A DNA stretch of 64,000 nucleotides, from NCBI GenBank assembly GCA_012932865.1, contig SAXG01000050.1:124001-188000 (forward strand), read 5' to 3'. The stretch is from Amylostereum areolatum (taxonomy: Eukaryota; Basidiomycota; Agaricomycetes; Russulales; Stereaceae). The position numbers and the translations under genes are program-made. This document shows positions 57,773 to 64,000 of the stretch, piece after piece (within the stretch, counting starts at the first letter, position 1; each line of letters begins with the position of its first letter). The notes beneath the pieces are model-generated. The model did not search any database. It was not told the origin of the DNA and was given only the letters and a program-made list of their open reading frames with translations.

Positions 57773-58422
57773 GCTCAGATCTTAGAGGCTGCCGGCGTCT
57801 TCACCAGACTGCCACTGTGACTGGTGAGCGACTGTTCTGTCTGTGCCGTACGTGATCCCCTATTGAGATGCACGGTGCGACCTCGTTTATGTTTAGTACC
57901 TTGACCTATCAGCTGCGTCGGAGACTCGGAGACTATCTCTTCGAGGATCGCTCGCAGGCTCTAATACGAAGCTGGAGCATACCCGCCATACCATGAGTAT
58001 CTCGTGACGCAGACTGAACGCAGAAGAGATATCGCGGAGGATCTCTGCGGGGTGGAGACCATTCAGAGAACGACGTTGATTGTGATACCCGCCGAAGTGA
58101 AAGCATATTCGTGTTACAAGGTTCTCAAGACGACTTCATGGGAAGCATCCATGAATCCCAGACGTAAGTTCCGTGCCAAAACGCAAGCCACACGGTCAGC
58201 TGAATCCTGACGCCGTGTTCATAGATCCTGATGCTCTATGTTGAAGTGTTTCACCTATCTCAAACTTGATCGTTGTCACTTCTCTGATTTAGCTCCCTCA
58301 ACCACCTCTTGTCAGACGCTCTCCTCCCTGGCCCGGCGATTATACCCGACCACGAAGAGCGGCACAAAAAGGCCGACTGTAAAGAAAGGAAGGAGTCAAC
58401 ACGCTCAAACATTGCAGTAGCT

Positions 58423-58430
58423 TTATACCC
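58423..58430 (+). promoter_or_regulatory. TATA-like element before SDR copy 3
   Basis: TTATACCC lies about 55-60 bases before the ATG at 58484. Confidence 0.4.
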
Positions 58431-58483
58431 CCGGCGCGTCGCCCGACCATCTACAGCATCGGCGCACTCTTCCAAATCCAACC

Positions 58484-59776
58484 ATGACTTCGCAGCTCGT
58501 GTGGCTCATCACCGGAACCTCGCAAGTATCGACGGCATCCCTTGAAGCGTGACACCCCCACACTGACTAGCACCCATCAACCAGGTCTGGTTTCGGTCGT
58601 GAACTCGTCCTCGAAGTCCTCAAGCGCGGCGACAAGGTCATCGCGACCACACGAGGAAGCTCGGTTCATAAATTGGGCGACTTGAAAGCTGCTCGGGAGC
58701 GTACACGCTTGAGCTCGATGTCACGGCGCCGTTGGACGACCTGCGGGACACCGCAAAGAAAGCCGTGGAGGTGTACGGTCGCGTCGATGTCCTCGTCAAC
58801 AACGCTGGTAAGCATCGGATGACTCGTGCCTTCTCTCTGAACAGAGCTGACGGTAGTATGCGACAGGGTACGGGATGCACGGTGCATTAGAGGAGATAAC
58901 GTGAGTTGGGATCAACTGCTTCCGTTTTGTTTGTGGACTCACGGACAGCCCAACTCGAACCAGTCCCGAGAAAACGCTCGAACAATTCAAGAGCGCTCTT
59001 CCGCGCCTCCTTGCTCTTCTGTGACGTACTCACCATGAAAAAAAGCGGAAACTTGTTTGGTCCTCTCAATGTTACCCGCGCAATTTTGCCATACATGCGC
59101 GCGGCGAAGAGTGGTACAATCCTTTGGAATGGTTCGATGAGCGCCTGGATGTGAGCAACTGCCGCATCATCTTTACATTTACCACGGTACTCACTGCATC
59201 CACACCCCGCAGTCCCGTTTGTCGGTGCCGGCCTCTACGCAGCTACAAAGGCGGCCATGCATTGTAAGTTCCATTCTGCCGTCGTTTCTTGTACACGGAT
59301 ACCATCACTCATCTCCCCCATCCCTCTAGCTATATCCTCGACATTGAACGCGGAGATCTCTCCACTCGGATTGCGAAGCTTCGTGATTGAACCTGGCTAC
59401 TTCCGCACCTCCATCATCAGAAATGGCAAAGACGGCGGCAACGAGCACATCGAAGACTACAGCGCTGTCCTCGCTCCTACGCAGAAGGCGTATGAAGGTG
59501 ATCATTTTCTCTGTCCAGGAAGCCACCCCCTCCTGACGCGCGTTCACCCTCGGTATAGAGTTTGATGGAAAGCAGCCCGGAGACACCAAGAAGGGGGCCA
59601 CAGCCTTTGTGGACATCGTTCGCGGGGAGGGCGTTGCGGCAGGCAAGGGTTTGCCGCCGGTGTTGCCGTTGGGGTCGGACGCCGTGGAGTACACCAAGCA
59701 TGAGTGCGAAGAGATGTTGCGCCGAATCGAAGAGTGGAAGGAGGTGTGCTTGTCTACCGAGGTCGAGACGGCTTGA
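58484..59776 (+). pseudogene. Short-chain dehydrogenase/reductase copy 3, frameshifted
   Basis: It starts MTSQLVWLITGTS, with a first intron that uses a GC donor (GCAAGT at 58522). It continues SSGFGRELVLEVLKRGDKVI. Near 58693-58699, after DLKAA, the frame is lost; the expected AYTLELDVTAPLDDL text continues in another frame. The donor after EQFK (58991) reads GAGCGC instead of GT. Later blocks are well kept: SGNLFGPLNVTRAILPYM, GLYAATKAAMH and a C-terminal part ending LSTEVETA. It is therefore probably a recent pseudogene, unless the frameshift is a sequence error. Confidence 0.7.
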
Positions 59777-59934
59777 TTCTGGTGGTGCGACAGGGTTCGT
59801 AATGCAACGCGCCGCTGTACTTATTGATAGCTTTGAATGCATGGATCCAGGCGAGGAGCAGAAACAAGACGCGAGATGTTCACCAAGCTAACATACATGC
59901 ACACCCAATTAGCCCAAGAATATATCCAGTGTAA

Positions 59935-61149
59935 TCATGCATCAGACCGCCTCTGCTCCTTCAGCTGAGCGTACGCATCGATGATCTTCGTGTGGGCCTC
60001 GTCGCCCTCCTTGAATCCCGTCACGTCCTCCACCGCCTTCTCGACGCCCTTCGCCTTCACCATCCCCATCAACTCCCGACTCTGCTCGTCCGCGTCCACG
60101 TCGAACAAAAAGACGGCCGCGATGCCCCTCGCAAGGTGGTCGATCGGCAGCCCGTACTCCCTCGCCATGTACGCGGGGCCCAGCAGCCGGTCCTTCCTCC
60201 CGAGTTTGCGCAACGGCTGCTTGCCCACGCGCTCGACGGTGTCGCTCAGCTTGGGGTTGGCGAACCGGTCCATGATTTTGTCGATGTAGCGCGCGTGCGC
60301 GTCCTTCTCGAACCCGTGCCTCTTGACGAGCGCCGCGCCGCCCTCCTCGAGCGCGCCCCGGACCGCCTTCGCGATCTCGGGGTCGGCGACGGCGACGTCG
60401 ATCGTGTCCTTCCCGCGGAGGAAGCCGAGGTAGGCGGCGATGGCGTGCCCACAGTTGAGCGTGAACAGCTTGCGCTCGATGTACGCGTCGAGGTTGTCGG
60501 TGAGCACCATGCGCGCGATCGGGGGCTCGACGGGCGCGCGGAGCTGGGTCTTGTCGACGACCCATTCGGAGAAATCCTCCACGCCGACGTCGAGCGGGTG
60601 GTCGGCGTCCGGGGTCGCGGCGCCGGGGACGATGCGGTCCACGGAGCAGTTGGCAAAACCGACGTGCGCGTCCACCCACGCGCGTTCGTCGTCGGAGAGG
60701 TGGGAGCGGACGTGCTCTGCGAGGGCATCCGTTTGGCGCACCATGTTCTCGCAGCCGACGATGTTGATCGGCCCGCCGTTTTGCGCACGGCGCTCCTTGA
60801 GGCCTTTGGCGATCGTGGGCGCGATCTTGGACAGGATGGGCACGCCGACGGCCGTGGTGATGATGTGGGTGTGGGGATGAGCGAGCTCGGCGATGACCTC
60901 GTCGTCGTGGGAGACGACGCCGTTGAAGTGGCCAATGACCTCGGTGTGCTCGCGTTCGTCGAGGATATGGACCTTGTAAGTCTGGAGGGCATTGAGTTCG
61001 TCTACGACATGCTTGTCGACATCGGAGAAGACAACGTGGTAGCCAGATTCGAAGAGGAGAGCGCCAATGAAGCCGCGACCAATGTTGCCAGCGCCGAAGT
61101 GGACAGCTTTGGGCTTGCCGCGGTGACAAGAGTAGACAGTGTCGGACAT
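59935..61149 (-). CDS. Mannitol-1-phosphate 5-dehydrogenase
   Basis: A single uninterrupted frame of 404 residues, close to the family length of about 390. It interconverts fructose 6-phosphate and mannitol 1-phosphate with NAD(H) in the cytosol, as part of fungal mannitol metabolism. The N-terminal nucleotide-binding motif is AVHFGAGNIGRGFIGALLF. Family blocks INIVGCENMVRQTDAL, VGFANCSVDRIVP and KLFTLNCGHAIAAYLGFLRG follow, then a helical C-terminal domain with GRKDRLLGPAYMAREYG. The absence of introns is unusual beside its intron-rich neighbours. The closely related mannitol 2-dehydrogenases are longer, about 500 residues. Confidence 0.93.
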   Translation of the reverse strand: MSDTVYSCHRGKPKAVHFGAGNIGRGFIGALLFESGYHVVFSDVDKHVVDELNALQTYKVHILDEREHTEVIGHFNGVVSHDDEVIAELAHPHTHIITTAVGVPILSKIAPTIAKGLKERRAQNGGPINIVGCENMVRQTDALAEHVRSHLSDDERAWVDAHVGFANCSVDRIVPGAATPDADHPLDVGVEDFSEWVVDKTQLRAPVEPPIARMVLTDNLDAYIERKLFTLNCGHAIAAYLGFLRGKDTIDVAVADPEIAKAVRGALEEGGAALVKRHGFEKDAHARYIDKIMDRFANPKLSDTVERVGKQPLRKLGRKDRLLGPAYMAREYGLPIDHLARGIAAVFLFDVDADEQSRELMGMVKAKGVEKAVEDVTGFKEGDEAHTKIIDAYAQLKEQRRSDA

Positions 61150-61974
61150 GGGGACCAGGATGGTGAGAAGTACTGGGAGGGAGGAGGGGACAGCGATGGG
61201 CAGGTACTTATGCGCCGAACAAGATTAGAGGCGATCAGCTAGATAGAAATGATTCCAACTCACATCGTAATCCTCCCGCTCGTTTGCCCTTCCCCGACGT
61301 CATCCTTGACTTCATGCGTGTCACGGCCCGGGGTCAAGCTGGAACAATGCCCCAACCCCTCTTCGCCATTGCATGTTTCGCGCTGAAAACCAGGATGTTG
61401 TCGAGGGAGAGAATCCGGGATGCTAGATGGGGTGTTATGAGGATTGAGTATGAAACCGCAACGAGGCTCAGGACTCACACGTTCAGCGCATTATGTACGC
61501 CTCGGGGCAGAACGTGGGTAGGCCGGGAACCTGCCTGGACCGGCCGCGCCGATGCAACATCGTCCTCGCAGGAAGTTCGAGCCTATAATACCACCATCCC
61601 CTGCCATCTCCGGACAGGGTGTGGACGAAGAACATTCGACGGCGGTCCGGAAGAAAAGCTGTGAATGTCAGTCTCTCAGAGGCGTAGTGGCGATGAATAG
61701 AAAAGCTAGCAAGCAGGATTATGTAAAAGAGAATGCGCCCTGTAGAGGGCAGATGATCAGTACAGGTAAAAGGGGGCTTCGAGGAGGACCGCGGACCAAC
61801 AATGGTGGAGGTGGGAGAACAGGAATGGACGCACAACTGATCATGAATCTGAGCCCTCTCTCCGTCCTCGTCCGATCCCTGCCCGGTCTCATCCGGTAGC
61901 AATTCCCAGCCTAGTTCTCAGTCGCACAGTAACATTCCAGATACAGTACTAGAATATTACACAGCCAACTCCTC
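61150..61974. other. Intergenic stretch without recognised features
   Basis: About 0.8 kb between the start of the mannitol-1-phosphate dehydrogenase gene and the 3' end of the GH3 gene. No supported gene. Confidence 0.45.
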
Positions 61975-64000
61975 TCACGTCACCGTCAAGTTCGTGCTCA
62001 CAAATGCCTCCTCGCTCGTGCCCACGGCGATCACGAACGTCCCCGCCTCCACCGCCCACGCATTGTTCACCCCCCAGAGCGCAAGCTGCTCCGCCTGCAC
62101 CTCGATCTCGACCGTCTGTGATGCTCCCGCCCTACACGATGTTGTCAGCCATCGAAATCCCACAGCCACAACCACAAAACGGAGATACGCACGCGAGGTC
62201 TATTTTCTGAAAGCCGACAAGCTCCTGGACGGGTGTAACGACGGAAGACACGACGTCGGTCATGTACACCTGGACGACTTCCTTCCCGTCCCTCGAACCC
62301 GAGTTCTTAACCGTGACCGACACGGTGAAGTTATCGCTTGGCCCGATGGACGCCGGCGAGAGCTTCAGGTTCGAGCTAACGAAAGACCGGATCAGTCGAT
62401 GGTGTTGACGAGTTCAGAGACGGGACTGGACGCACTAGTCGAACGTAGTGTAACTCAAACCGCGTCCGAAGCTCCAGATCGGTACGGGCGAGTTCAGGAC
62501 GTACTGCGACGAGAACGGCCCATGAGCATGCGACAGCAAAACAATGACGGGGAAGAAAAACGTACCTGATGGCCAAACTTGAGACTCCCGTCGTCGTCAA
62601 CTGAGCCTGCAGTCGATTGGTCGGCTCCCTTTGAGGTAGTTGTAGAACACGGGCGTGGTGCCCGACGCTCCTGGGGAACGACACCGGAAGCTTGCCTAGA
62701 AGCAGCCGATTAGCCCTCCGTCGTAGAGCTATCAAAGAGCAGAGTACGTACCCGATGGGTTAGCCGCACCGAACACGATTTCAGCCAGCGCCAAGTCCGC
62801 CCAATTCTCCGGGGTAGAACTGTTGAATGACGGCGTCCGCATCTGTACCCCATCGTCAGCCCATATCATATTCCACCGTATCCAAACACGACTCACTCGC
62901 TTGTATCCACGGCTCCGCCACCGGCTTCCCACTCACAAACACCACCACCACCGGCTTCCCCGTACCCACCACCTGGCGTACCAGCTCCCCCTGCGCTCCG
63001 ACCAGCGCCAAGTCCGACAGGTCGACATGCTCGCCAGTCGTCGCATTCGTGCCCGGCGTCCACAGCAGCGTCTGATCCAATGACCACGTCCCGACCATCA
63101 CGACCGCGACATCCGACGTCTGCGCCGCGCCGAGCGCGTCCGCGAACCCGTCCTGCGAGTTGGACCACAGTTCGGCGCCTTGTGCGTAGTTGATCTTCAC
63201 CGACGTGTTCGCGAGGTGTTGCGTAAAGCCGGCGAGGGGCGAGATGCCGTTCAGGGAGGCATTGAAGAAAACGTAGTCGCCGAACTGGATGAGTGAAGGA
63301 AGGTCAGAGTTGGGAGAAGCAGGTGTGAAGAGGTAACGACGACGTACGGACACACGGTCAACCTGAGGCCCGATCAGTGCGATGGACGTGACCGTATCGG
63401 CGTCGAGGGGAAGGAGGTTGTTCTTGTTCTCAAGTAGCACAATCGCCTCCTGCTCCATCTGGTGCAGCAGATCGCGGGTCTCGGAGGTACGCAGGGTTGC
63501 ATTGTAGTCGGCGTAGGGATAGGGATCTGCGATCGAATGCTATAAGTATACATGCCTTTGGAGGGGGTGCACAGAAAAACGAACTCTCGAACAGTCCGAG
63601 CTTGAACTTTGTCCGCAGCATCGTCTTGACAGTCTCATCTAGTGCGCTTGCATTGACCGTGCCCGCGGCAATCTGATCTGACCACAGACATAAGTATACG
63701 TGCACGAAGTAGCAGAGACTTGGAGGACATACCAGGGATTGTGAGGTACGTATACGTCCCTCCGCCCATTTCGCCACTCAGACCGTTTTCCAGAGCAATC
63801 TTGGCGGAACATTCACGCGTGTCACAGGTCCCATGCAGAGTCCGCAAGAGGTCGATCGACCCGGCGTCGCAAGTGACATAGTTCTCGTATCCCCACTCTT
63901 CACGCAGCTACCGCAACATGAGCACTTTACGCCCAAAGATGCGAGTCCAAAACAATACCCACGATCTCAGTCAACAAATCTGAAAGGAAGAGAAGGCATG
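61975..64000 (-). CDS. Glycoside hydrolase family 3 enzyme, 3' part only
   Basis: The gene enters from beyond the window end and stops at 61975. Exons give YVTCDAGSIDLL, where Asp is the likely catalytic nucleophile. TRECSAKIALENGLSGEMG and TLDETVK-like text (ASALDETVKTMLRTKFKLG) follow, then EQEAIVLLENKNNLLPLD, the standard GH3 (alpha/beta)6 sandwich start. A C-terminal fibronectin type III-like domain (SRDGKEVVQVYMTDVVSS) ends VSTNLTVT. A very small exon (LLTEI) occurs near 63965-63981. The nucleophile context fits the beta-xylosidase/beta-glucosidase group, so the enzyme is probably secreted and acts on plant or fungal wall sugars. The N-terminus and signal peptide are outside the window. 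Confidence 0.85.

Noticed and set aside
1..64000. CRISPR arrays, bacterial operons, rRNA or tRNA genes
   Set aside because: No regularly spaced repeats or RNA-gene signatures were seen; the gene structure is eukaryotic throughout.

Overview
The window is nuclear DNA of a filamentous basidiomycete, most likely an Agaricomycete. Genes are rich in short GT-AG introns and coding DNA is GC-rich. Families present include PDR-type ABC, CAP10/GT90, F-box, intron-rich P450, NRPS-like A-T-R reductase and a fungal DDE_1 transposon with a GIFQPADV block. No rRNA, tRNA or CRISPR was recognised.

Layout. 0.1-16 kb: two paralogous thaumatin-like secreted proteins in opposite orientation flank a gene-poor stretch, a full-length PDR-type ABC exporter and a GT90 glycosyltransferase. 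16.4-18.2 kb: an F-box gene. 18.8-32.1 kb: the most striking region, an old inverted duplication of a divergent pair made of a UbiA-type prenyltransferase and an A-T-R carboxylate reductase. The left arm has both genes intact. The right arm keeps an intact second prenyltransferase but only a decayed stub of the reductase. The splicing factor gene ISY1 sits in the spacer with an apparent one-base frameshift.

33-40 kb: a myo-inositol-type MFS transporter, a 2OG-Fe(II)-dioxygenase-like protein that seems to have lost its metal ligands, and a protein-kinase-like gene with degenerate catalytic motifs. 40.3-45.6 kb: a 713-bp MITE with an 8-bp target duplication, next to a ~4-kb TIR transposon whose transposase has one premature stop. 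46-50 kb: a SET-domain protein and a cytochrome P450. 51-60 kb: three short-chain dehydrogenase paralogues, of which only the middle one is intact, interleaved with a MYND zinc-finger gene and a ~1-kb TIR element. 60-64 kb: mannitol-1-phosphate dehydrogenase and the 3' part of a GH3 glycosidase that runs off the window.

How the genes may work together. The reductase and the prenyltransferases could make a prenylated aromatic (meroterpenoid): a carboxylate reductase prepares an aromatic acid and a membrane UbiA enzyme attaches the isoprenoid chain. The P450, the SDRs and the ABC exporter are possible tailoring or export partners, but they lie 8-30 kb away and their link is only inferred. Exon boundaries were read by eye from splice signals and frame continuity. 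Coordinates of multi-exon genes are start codon to stop codon.
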